Below, one piece after another: positions 1 to 5,538 of a stretch of 6,251 nucleotides of DNA. Each line of letters starts with the position of its first letter. The first letter of the stretch is position 1. Made by a program: the position numbers and the translations under genes. The notes beneath the pieces are model-generated. The model made no database searches. It was not told where the DNA came from and worked only from the letters and a program-made list of their open reading frames with translations. This stretch comes from an uncultured Chloroflexota bacterium (lineage in GTDB: Bacteria; Chloroflexota; Anaerolineae; Aggregatilineales; Phototrophicaceae): assembly GCA_937870805.1 (NCBI GenBank), contig CALMZT010001308.1:1-6251 (forward strand). Direction: 5' to 3'.

Positions 1-1269
1 CAGAACCAGCAATATCATATTCGACTCGTGGACGAACCTCGTGTTGGACTAGCACATGCGCGCGAGGCGGGTTGGCGTGCGGCACAGAGCGAGATTATCG
101 TGATGACGGACGCTGATATGCAGTTTCCACATGAATGGTTACAGATTGTCGAGCAGGCGTTTGTCAAAGACCCAGCACTGGACGCGATTACAGGCATTGT
201 ACGCTATCACGATGCACACCCCATCGCTAACTGGGTAACAGTGATGGGCGACCAGTTGTTTCAGCCACAGGGTATCGGACGGCTGTTTAACGATAAGTAT
301 GTTTTGAACGGTGGGAACAGCGCTTACCGCCGCCGTGTACTGGAGGCAGTTAACGGCTATGTAGACAAACCCTTCAATGTGCTTGAAGACCGTTACATGT
401 CTGAAAAAATCCAGAGTGGCGGTTACAAGCTTCTTTTTGTGCGCAACAATCTTGTGCTGCACACATTTCGACGTTTTAAGAAAGACGGCTGGCGTGGCTA
501 CTGGAAATATATGTTTGGCTATACAGCCGAGAATGTTTACGCCGACCACCTGAGTGAGGCAAGTCCATACAAAATCAGTGTGCTTGTACCTACGTACAAC
601 GAAGAAAAGCTCATCGCACGTTGCCTGGAATCGCTGCTCACGCAGAAACCCATGCCTCATGAAATTTTGGTGGTCGATAACAACTCAACAGACCGCACGG
701 TGGAGATTGTGAACTCACTTATGGCTGTTCATCCGAACATTAAGCTGATTCACGAGGCGCGGCAGGGATGCGTCTACGCCCGTGAGCGTGGCTGGCGTGA
801 GACCAAGGGTGACATCATTGTCCATGTCGATGCTGACGAGGTTTTCCCGGAAGGCTGGATGGCGCGTATTCATGCACTGCTCATCGTCTACCCTGATGTG
901 GCTGCATTTGGCGGCGCAGTACGATTTGAAAATGCACCGCCGCATATCTGGCTGATTCAGATGCTGTATAACCAGCTATATCCGCGCCTTATCAAATGGA
1001 CGAAGGGCTTTCCCTATCTCACAGGTGGCATGACTGTGTGTAAGCGAGAAGTGTTAGAGCAAATGAATGGCTACGCAGAGATGCCAAGCGATCAACTTGA
1101 CGACTATTACCTGTCGGCGCAGGCACACCGACTAGGATACAAGCTGAAATATGACCCGGAATTATACGTGACCCACAGCTTGCGGCGTTACGAAGCAGGC
1201 GGATTGATGGGCTTTTTGCGTTGGGGTGTTGGCGGATTGGATGCGACGAAATATGAACCCTACAGCTAA
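1..1269 (+). CDS. Tandem two-domain family 2 glycosyltransferase, 5'-truncated by the window edge
   Basis: Probably transfers sugars from nucleotide-sugar donors to a lipid or polysaccharide acceptor on the cytoplasmic side; donor and acceptor cannot be told. The frame is open from base 1 (QNQQYHIRLVDEPRVG...), so the GTG at 28 is internal and the true start lies upstream. 422 residues are visible. The first GT-A domain lacks its N-terminal nucleotide-binding strand but keeps the metal-binding DAD (visible residues 37-39) and an ED acidic pair (129-130). A complete second GT2 domain begins near residue 190 with SVLVPTYNEE, then VVDNNSTDRT, a DAD (277-279) and an LDD acidic motif (366-368). 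The halves align with each other (AHAREAGWRAAQSEIIVMTDAD against VYARERGWRETKGDIIVHVDAD), so this is an internal duplication. No membrane helix is visible. The 3' end overlaps the next gene. Family call is strong; specificity unknown. Confidence 0.9.
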   Translation, partial: QNQQYHIRLVDEPRVGLAHAREAGWRAAQSEIIVMTDADMQFPHEWLQIVEQAFVKDPALDAITGIVRYHDAHPIANWVTVMGDQLFQPQGIGRLFNDKYVLNGGNSAYRRRVLEAVNGYVDKPFNVLEDRYMSEKIQSGGYKLLFVRNNLVLHTFRRFKKDGWRGYWKYMFGYTAENVYADHLSEASPYKISVLVPTYNEEKLIARCLESLLTQKPMPHEILVVDNNSTDRTVEIVNSLMAVHPNIKLIHEARQGCVYARERGWRETKGDIIVHVDADEVFPEGWMARIHALLIVYPDVAAFGGAVRFENAPPHIWLIQMLYNQLYPRLIKWTKGFPYLTGGMTVCKREVLEQMNGYAEMPSDQLDDYYLSAQAHRLGYKLKYDPELYVTHSLRRYEAGGLMGFLRWGVGGLDATKYEPYS

Positions 1270-2611
1270 CAAGCGCTTTATCCCTCTGAATATCATAGAT
1301 CGAAGCTACGTGATCTCTCAAGAGAAAAACGGCAGCATCTATTTCCCCATGTGCGTTCTCGCGGTGGTAAGGCTGAAAAATGAAGTATCAAGTGAACTAG
1401 TGGTATCTGCATTACAAGCATTGGAACGACGATACCCGCAACTAAGATTAAGCTACACGCTGGATGCAAAACGCAAGCGCTGGTCGCTTGTGGCGAAAGA
1501 TCGCCTCCCCGCCTATCTCTCAGCGCTGGTTAACACTGCCGAGGGTGAACTTGAAGCCTACATGGGGTCAATCCTTCGAGAGAACAACTCGACGATTGAA
1601 CAACCCCTTTCAGTTCATCTCGTAGATAGCGCGCTGATCGTGAAAATGCATCACAGTTTCGGTGATGGAAGTTTCTTACGGCTGCTAACGCATCTGTTGT
1701 TATTGGCATTGTATGATCCTGCGCAACTGCCTGATTTGCAGATGCATTTCAATATTCCGATCACGCATTTGTTGTGGCAAACACCGAGCCAGGCATTCAA
1801 GATAGCCGTAGGCTGCGTTAAATCATTTGCCAATTATTATCGTGAGTATCAACAGGAGATGTCGCCAGCCGAACAGGAAAAACGCGATCCGATTGTATCG
1901 GGGTCAGAGATGCGTGTCATGCTGTGCGTGGTTCCTGCTGAAAGTATAGAGCTGCTGAACACCCTGAGAACGACCCTTGCAGTAGAGATGCAGGAAAAGA
2001 TTTCGCTGAACACCCTGCTGCAAGTCCTCATCGCATGGCGGCTGCGTGAACTGCAATGGGTAACATCGCCGCTAACCTATACTATTCTGGTGGATTTACA
2101 CCGCTACCTCAAACAACCCAACGATGTTTATCCGGGCAATCTGGCGAGCCAAATACGCATCAGCCGCCACCAGCAGAGCGATTTAGCGCAAGAATGCGCA
2201 GAACTTCAACGTCAGGTGAATACACGCCTGGCAGGATTTGGTCCACTGTTCGCTTTACCGTCTGAAGCGCTGCTGGCGCTTAATCATTCGTGGTATGAAA
2301 ACATCAACCGCGATTGGTTGCTGAATTCTACAGATGCGCGCTTTTTCATTTTGAGTAATCTTGGTAATTTAGACGATACTCTGGGCAAGTTTCGGGCATG
2401 GATCAAAGAAGATGTTTTTCTTCTTGCGCCATTGATGGGGCGACCTCCACTGGTAATAAGTTTTAACACATTGGCGGGACAGGGCAACCTGGCGCTGACC
2501 TATGACCCGCGTGTGCTGTCAGCGGAACAAGTGCAGGAAGTGTGCGGCTTCTATCAGCCAGAGTGGCTCGCGGAAAAGCTGGCACAGTACACAGAAAGGG
2601 TGCAGGGATGA
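1241..2611 (+). CDS. Stand-alone condensation-domain/acyltransferase-fold protein (HHxxxDG)
   Basis: Likely transfers an acyl group to a hydroxyl or amine, as in the superfamily of NRPS condensation domains, PapA5-type and alcohol O-acetyltransferases and wax ester synthases. With ATG 1241 it is 456 residues, the usual size for one two-lobed condensation fold. Seen: an N-terminal RFIPLNIIDRSYV segment resembling the start of these proteins, catalytic HHSFGDG at residues 137-143 (His138 would be the base, Asp142 structural), a C-terminal FILSNLGNL segment like the SNLG region of PapA5-like enzymes, and a typical terminal lobe ending in ALTYDPRVLSAEQV. There are no carrier or adenylation domains, so it is not part of an NRPS module. 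Starts at GTG 1226, ATG 1241 and ATG 1253 are in frame; 1241 has a weak GGCGGA upstream, and 1253 is nearly as good. It overlaps the glycosyltransferase by 29 nt (17 nt if 1253 is used), suggesting that a glycosylated product is the acceptor (inference). Confidence 0.82.
   Translation: MRRNMNPTANKRFIPLNIIDRSYVISQEKNGSIYFPMCVLAVVRLKNEVSSELVVSALQALERRYPQLRLSYTLDAKRKRWSLVAKDRLPAYLSALVNTAEGELEAYMGSILRENNSTIEQPLSVHLVDSALIVKMHHSFGDGSFLRLLTHLLLLALYDPAQLPDLQMHFNIPITHLLWQTPSQAFKIAVGCVKSFANYYREYQQEMSPAEQEKRDPIVSGSEMRVMLCVVPAESIELLNTLRTTLAVEMQEKISLNTLLQVLIAWRLRELQWVTSPLTYTILVDLHRYLKQPNDVYPGNLASQIRISRHQQSDLAQECAELQRQVNTRLAGFGPLFALPSEALLALNHSWYENINRDWLLNSTDARFFILSNLGNLDDTLGKFRAWIKEDVFLLAPLMGRPPLVISFNTLAGQGNLALTYDPRVLSAEQVQEVCGFYQPEWLAEKLAQYTERVQG
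2595..2600 (+). promoter_or_regulatory. Ribosome binding site of the HAD gene
   Basis: AAAGGG lies 7 nt before ATG 2608, inside the 3' end of the acyltransferase gene. It decides between that start and the longer open frame beginning at 2542. Confidence 0.6.
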
Positions 2612-3252
2612 CGCAGTGGTTTCTGGATTTTGACGACACATTAGTGGTTGGACCCATTACGTGGGCTTTCCAGCACGCTTTTCCGACCCTCATCCATGAC
2701 CATCGACTGCCTTATGAAACACAAAAGTTTGAGGAAGCCGTTCTGTGGGGACAGGAAAAATCTGCCGAAGACGGCAACGAATTGATGATCTTGCTGCGTG
2801 TGTTTGATATGATGGGCTGGCCCCACAGCTTAAGTGATGAACTGCGACATATGGTGTTCGAGAAGTATGTGCCTACACTATTCGATGATACGTTAGCTTT
2901 TTTGGAGCGTATCAAAGATGAGCCGATTTATATCCTCTCCAACAATAATCACGCACCGGAACTCGCCGCACAGTTAGGCATTTACGACTACTTCCAAGGT
3001 ATTTTCACACCAAGCATCTGCGGGGATGTGCGCAAAAAACCTCAGCGTGATATGTGGGATTATGTGCTCGCTCAAGGCATTACTACGGATGATGCGATTG
3101 TCGTGGGAGATGATCCCTGGTCAGAAGGAACGTTCGCAGAACACTGCTCGATTCGCGTCTGCATCATTGACCGTATGCGACGTTTTAGGGCACTGTATGA
3201 CCAATATGATTACCAATGGGTAAATTCACTGAATAATATTCTGTCGGAATAA
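2608..3252 (+). CDS. HAD-superfamily hydrolase (probable phosphatase)
   Basis: Cytosolic hydrolase that probably removes phosphate from a small metabolite through a phospho-aspartate intermediate. All four HAD motifs are visible in the 214 residues. Motif I is DFDDT at 7-11 (Asp7 nucleophile, Asp9 general acid/base). Motif II is ILSNNN with Ser111. Motif III is the lysine in RKKP at about 143-144. Motif IV is VVGDDPWSEG with Asp168 and Asp169. The stretch between motifs I and II (about 100 residues, mostly helical) fits a C1 cap, as in HAD-IA/phosphoglycolate-phosphatase-like or REG-2-like proteins. The frame is open upstream to 2542, but ATG 2608 starts exactly at the family's N-terminus, has AAAGGG at 2595-2600 with a 7-nt spacer, and makes an ATGA overlap with the preceding stop. 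It is therefore translationally coupled to the acyltransferase. A phosphorylated intermediate of the same pathway is a plausible substrate, but that is inference. Confidence 0.88.
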   Translation: MTQWFLDFDDTLVVGPITWAFQHAFPTLIHDHRLPYETQKFEEAVLWGQEKSAEDGNELMILLRVFDMMGWPHSLSDELRHMVFEKYVPTLFDDTLAFLERIKDEPIYILSNNNHAPELAAQLGIYDYFQGIFTPSICGDVRKKPQRDMWDYVLAQGITTDDAIVVGDDPWSEGTFAEHCSIRVCIIDRMRRFRALYDQYDYQWVNSLNNILSE

Positions 3253-3295
3253 ATCATACGTATTTTATTACAAATTATTCGGAAATTTACAACGT

Positions 3296-3301
3296 TATAA
3301 T
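3296..3301 (+). promoter_or_regulatory. Possible promoter -10 element (TATAAT) for the response regulator
   Basis: A perfect TATAAT lies in the AT-rich gap (3253-3363) between the HAD gene and the response regulator. It would give a leader of about 55 nt before ATG 3364. No good -35 hexamer lies 16-18 nt upstream (AATTAT or neighbours), and there is no TG extension, so it would be a weak or activator-dependent promoter. The gap holds no strong terminator after the HAD gene, so readthrough from the upstream operon is also possible. An 8-bp palindrome, ATACGTAT, sits at 3256-3263, upstream of this -10. Confidence 0.35.
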
Positions 3302-3350
3302 GCGGCATTGTGACCTATCATATTTGTTGACAGTATGTGCGAATTCATTG

Positions 3351-3354
3351 GGAG
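3351..3354 (+). promoter_or_regulatory. Shine-Dalgarno site of the response regulator
   Basis: GGAG (part of TGGGAGATT) lies 9 nt before ATG 3364. It supports that start over the in-frame GTG at 3337, which would add nine residues unlike a receiver N-terminus. The same GGGAGATT octamer precedes the reductase gene on the other strand. Confidence 0.65.
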
Positions 3355-3363
3355 ATTAAAGCA

Positions 3364-3768
3364 ATGTCTATGCTACTATCGGAAGCCACGCCTACTGCAC
3401 TGATTGTTGATGACAATTTTTACAATCGCGACATTTTCAAAATCGCTTTGGAAAATGCCGGGTATCACGTCAAAGAAGCGCCAACTGGTGCTGAAGGATT
3501 GTCTATCCTAAAAAAAGAAGTCTTTCACCTCTTGGTGCTTGATCTGCATATGCCAGATGTAGATGGGCGAGACATTTTACACTCAATTCGTGACGTCTAT
3601 CCCATGCATAAAGAGATGCGCACGATTGTGGTAACGGCGAATGCGCATATGGCAACCGATGAAATTGAGGATGCCGTTGATTATATCATGTACAAACCTA
3701 TTGATGTGCTAGAGTTCTCGCGCTTCGTCAGACGCTTAAAAAGCTCTCAGAAAACAGAGAGCAGCTAA
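3364..3768 (+). CDS. Single-domain response regulator (CheY-like receiver)
   Basis: Cytoplasmic phospho-switch of a two-component or phosphorelay system, 134 residues. It is one receiver domain with no output domain, like CheY, Spo0F or DivK. Every active-site residue is present: the acidic pair Asp16-Asp17 in LIVDDN, the phospho-acceptor Asp60 in LVLDLHMPDVDG, Thr91 in IVVTANAHM and Lys111 in MYKPID. The TALIVDDNFYNRDIF start resembles receivers found beside or fused to hybrid histidine kinases. No kinase is in the window, so the partner is encoded elsewhere. It would act through protein contacts rather than DNA binding. It is separated from the HAD gene by 111 bp and probably has its own promoter. 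The serine- and lysine-rich tail (SSQKTESS) is short. The same frame stays open for 21 codons past the TAA, to 3834 (see findings). Confidence 0.93.
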   Translation: MSMLLSEATPTALIVDDNFYNRDIFKIALENAGYHVKEAPTGAEGLSILKKEVFHLLVLDLHMPDVDGRDILHSIRDVYPMHKEMRTIVVTANAHMATDEIEDAVDYIMYKPIDVLEFSRFVRRLKSSQKTESS

Positions 3769-3838
3769 ATCTCTGAAATTAAGGCGATGTTTGATAAGCC
3801 TAAAATGATGCAGGCTCTGGAATCAATGGGGTAATCTC

Positions 3839-3943
3839 GTGAGAGGTTCACTTCGATATGCAGGGCAGTTGCTTTCTTCACGACGTTCCCTAAACAGTGA
3901 TAGTCGTGCGGCGACAGAGCTTGAAGAAACGTCGAGCGAATAA
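3839..3943 (+). CDS. Doubtful short ORF (34 codons, GTG start) in the convergence zone
   Basis: A 34-residue polar peptide (MRGSLRYAGQLLSSRRS..., ending ELEETSSE) could be read from GTG 3839 to TAA 3941-3943. The frame is open back to 3809. GGGG at 3828-3831 is the only purine-rich stretch upstream (7-nt spacer) and is a poor Shine-Dalgarno. I do not recognise the peptide, and it has no signal peptide or membrane segment. It could be a small gene, a remnant of a longer 3' end, or chance. The inverted repeats within it argue partly for RNA structure instead. Confidence 0.15.
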   Translation: MRGSLRYAGQLLSSRRSLNSDSRAATELEETSSE

Positions 3944-3949
3944 ACGACT
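3874..3949. repeat. Cluster of interlocking short inverted repeats
   Basis: TTCTTCA (3874-3880) is complementary to TGAAGAA (3922-3928), and CGACGTT (3881-3887) to AACGTCG (3928-3934). The order is A-B-A'-B', so the two pairings cross rather than nest. CACGAC (3879-3884) also matches GTCGTG (3903-3908), GTCG (3903-3906) matches CGAC (3912-3915), and AGTCGT (3902-3907) matches ACGACT (3944-3949). These pairings compete with each other, as in a switch or pseudoknot. Single 7-bp matches are expected by chance in a stretch this long; their crowding is what stands out. Function unknown. Confidence 0.3.
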
Positions 3950-4012
3950 GAGGTTATTAAAGGTCTGTTCGTTTCAGATCTAAATATCTACCAATGGCTT
4001 TGGTAACCTCAG
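3948..4012. repeat. Inverted repeat spanning the 3' end of the SRPBCC gene
   Basis: CTGAGGTTA (3948-3956) is the exact reverse complement of TAACCTCAG (4004-4012). In + strand RNA the stem extends inward to 15 pairs (3948-3962 with 3998-4012), including two adjacent G-U pairs, and encloses a 35-nt loop. In - strand RNA those two pairs become A-C mismatches, so the structure favours the + strand, i.e. RNA reading through from the response regulator. No U-tract follows, so it is not a standard intrinsic terminator. It may still stall or stabilise the facing transcripts. Confidence 0.4.
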
Positions 4013-4499
4013 CAAAATTACGTGGGATAATACTTTGCGCAATCAGCTCTATCACCTGGGTCGACATTGATTTTGCTAACTTGAATTCATCACTTAATTG
4101 TTCAAGGTCGATCTCAATACTTCCACTGAAAGTCGTTTTTGTTCCTTTGCCGCCAATAGCCGGTTCAAATTTAGTGACACCATTGCAATGAATAGCATTC
4201 TTGAAGGCATGTGATTGAATTGTCCAGTTGCAAAGTTGATCTGCTTGTATCCACTCCCCGTATTCAGTCCAGGACAGCATTCCGGGCTTGATATAATTAG
4301 CCACAAAACGGGGCAGTTCTGGTGCCGCTGTCCACACCTTCGTCACGACTACATTATCGGAATCTTGCAACTCATAAGCCTTCACATCAATACTCTCGAT
4401 TTCTTTAAGGAGATCGACGACGTGCGGCATTTCGTCTCTCATTGCGATCCATACTACTTCAACGGGATGTGTGATGATTAGAGTGCGTTTAAAGTCCAT
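3957..4499 (-). CDS. SRPBCC/START-like ligand-binding protein, small (180 aa)
   Basis: Probably a hydrophobic-ligand-binding or cyclase-type helix-grip protein of the SRPBCC superfamily; ligand unknown. Seen from ATG 4499: an opening beta strand and helix (MDFKRTLIITHPVEVVWIAMRDE), a KVWTAAPELPRFVANYI segment, the consecutive strands SWTEYGEWIQADQLCNWTI and GVTKFEPAIGGKGTKTTFSGSIEIDL, and a long C-terminal helix. The layout (FVANYIKPGMLSWTEYGEW, then SHAF, then C-x-G-x-T-x-FEP) recalls DUF2505-like proteins, a suggestion made from memory. The frame is open to 4562, but 4499 starts at the first beta strand as the family expects and overlaps the reductase stop by 11 nt. The Shine-Dalgarno is weak (ACGAGA, about 10 nt away), so coupling to the upstream gene is likely. 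ATG 4523 is the alternative start. Its codon use looks a little more AT-rich than the + strand block. Confidence 0.72.
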   Translation of the reverse strand: MDFKRTLIITHPVEVVWIAMRDEMPHVVDLLKEIESIDVKAYELQDSDNVVVTKVWTAAPELPRFVANYIKPGMLSWTEYGEWIQADQLCNWTIQSHAFKNAIHCNGVTKFEPAIGGKGTKTTFSGSIEIDLEQLSDEFKLAKSMSTQVIELIAQSIIPRNFAEVTKAIGRYLDLKRTDL

Positions 4500-5538
4500 T
4501 TTGGCGTATCTCGTAAATCTCATCTGATAGTTGAATAAGTGATCTGACAGAGGCGGGCACATGGCTACTCGTCACGAGCCACGACACAGCTTCCGCCAAT
4601 GCTTGACGCGATGACATAGGTGAAAGTCCCAATTCTTTCAATCGGTTATCGCTATACCAGTAGTAGTGTCCCACCATTTTTGCCTGCGCGCGGGTTACTT
4701 GAGGCAAGTCTTTTGTGAACAGACTTGTCAGTTCGCTAAATGTAGCGAGCATGTATGAAAGGGTATGATTAGCCGTAAAAAGAGGACCCGGCAATCCCGT
4801 TAGTTCCGATAAAATTCTATGCACATCTGCCCATTCCAGATTGTCCGAGCCAACTAAATAGCATGAGTTTCGTATCCCTTTTTCCGCCGCTAGAATGTGT
4901 GCTCTCGCAACATCCCTTACAGATACAATGTTACAGCCGCCAATCCACGTTGATTTATAAGGATCAGCAAGGTAATTAACGATCATCCGATTGCTTTCGG
5001 ACAATCGAACATCTGACGCGCCAACGGTTAGCGTGGGACATACAGTAACCAGATCAATTCCGAGTGATTCACCAAGCGAACGTGCTGATTTAAGCTGCCT
5101 GATCTTTGAATGTACATAATCGGGCTGATCTTTCAAGGTTTGGACAGTAGTCGCATTGGAGTCCGAAAGCAGATTTCCATCGAGGTCCAATACTACGGAT
5201 GAGGATGTTAACACCACTCTTTTAACACCAGCGTGGTGCGCTGCTTGCATGACGTTTAGGGTTCCCTGTTCAGCTACCTTGTTTAGTTGATTTGGGGTAT
5301 AGCCCCAATAGGCAAAGATTGCAGCCACATGGAACACGATTTCACAGCCTTCAATGGCTGGTAATAACGTATCAGGCTCAAGAATATCACCAGAAAATAA
5401 CTTTGGATTTAACTCTGTTAAGTTAGTTAAGTCGCTTGATTCCCTCACAAGCGCCTGCACATCATAGCCCTTGAGCAGCAGTTCTCCGATAAGATGGCTG
5501 CCGATAAAACCACTCGCCCCTGTGACTAAAACCTTCAT
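4489..5538 (-). CDS. NAD(P)-dependent extended SDR (dihydroflavonol-4-reductase/HpnA-like)
   Basis: Cytosolic oxidoreductase or epimerase acting on a ketone or sugar-like substrate with NAD(P). It is 349 residues, normal for extended short-chain dehydrogenases. Seen: the Rossmann glycine motif TGASGFIG at 6-13, GDILEPDTL near 50 (adenine-side acidic residue), FHVAA at 69-73, the strand VKRVVLTSSSVV at 105-116 with the catalytic serine, and the catalytic YVHSK with Tyr141 and Lys145. A variable C-terminal substrate domain follows. The pattern fits dihydroflavonol-reductase-like, 3-beta-HSD-like and hopanoid-associated HpnA-type enzymes better than UDP-glucose 4-epimerases. ATG 5538 overlaps the preceding stop as ATGA, with a strong Shine-Dalgarno. 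Lying between two SRPBCC proteins, it may reduce a lipid, polyketide or isoprenoid-derived ligand (inference). Confidence 0.88.
   Translation of the reverse strand: MKVLVTGASGFIGSHLIGELLLKGYDVQALVRESSDLTNLTELNPKLFSGDILEPDTLLPAIEGCEIVFHVAAIFAYWGYTPNQLNKVAEQGTLNVMQAAHHAGVKRVVLTSSSVVLDLDGNLLSDSNATTVQTLKDQPDYVHSKIRQLKSARSLGESLGIDLVTVCPTLTVGASDVRLSESNRMIVNYLADPYKSTWIGGCNIVSVRDVARAHILAAEKGIRNSCYLVGSDNLEWADVHRILSELTGLPGPLFTANHTLSYMLATFSELTSLFTKDLPQVTRAQAKMVGHYYWYSDNRLKELGLSPMSSRQALAEAVSWLVTSSHVPASVRSLIQLSDEIYEIRQNGL

Noticed and set aside
139..660. 173-codon open frame on the minus strand inside the glycosyltransferase
   Set aside because: The sense strand encodes clear GT2 motifs throughout; the antisense product is Cys/Val/His-rich with no recognisable domain and no ribosome site.
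2542..2607. Longer start for the HAD hydrolase
   Set aside because: The added residues are arginine- and glycine-rich shadow of the acyltransferase end; HAD motif I begins right after ATG 2608, which has a Shine-Dalgarno and an ATGA overlap.
3237..3251. TATTC/GAATA hairpin over the HAD stop codon as a terminator
   Set aside because: The stem is only five mostly A-T pairs, with no U-run directly after it.
3327..3332. TTGACA, a perfect -35 hexamer
   Set aside because: Nothing like TATAAT lies 16-18 nt downstream; that position is the Shine-Dalgarno GGGAGA of the response regulator.
3743..3762. Hairpin GCTCTC/GAGAGC with an 8-nt loop at the end of the response regulator
   Set aside because: The 6-bp stem lies within the coding sequence and is not followed by a U-tract, so it is not supportable as an intrinsic terminator.
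4215..4481. 88-codon plus-strand open frame over the small SRPBCC gene
   Set aside because: It is antisense to a gene with a coherent fold pattern and an operon overlap; its product has no recognisable domain.
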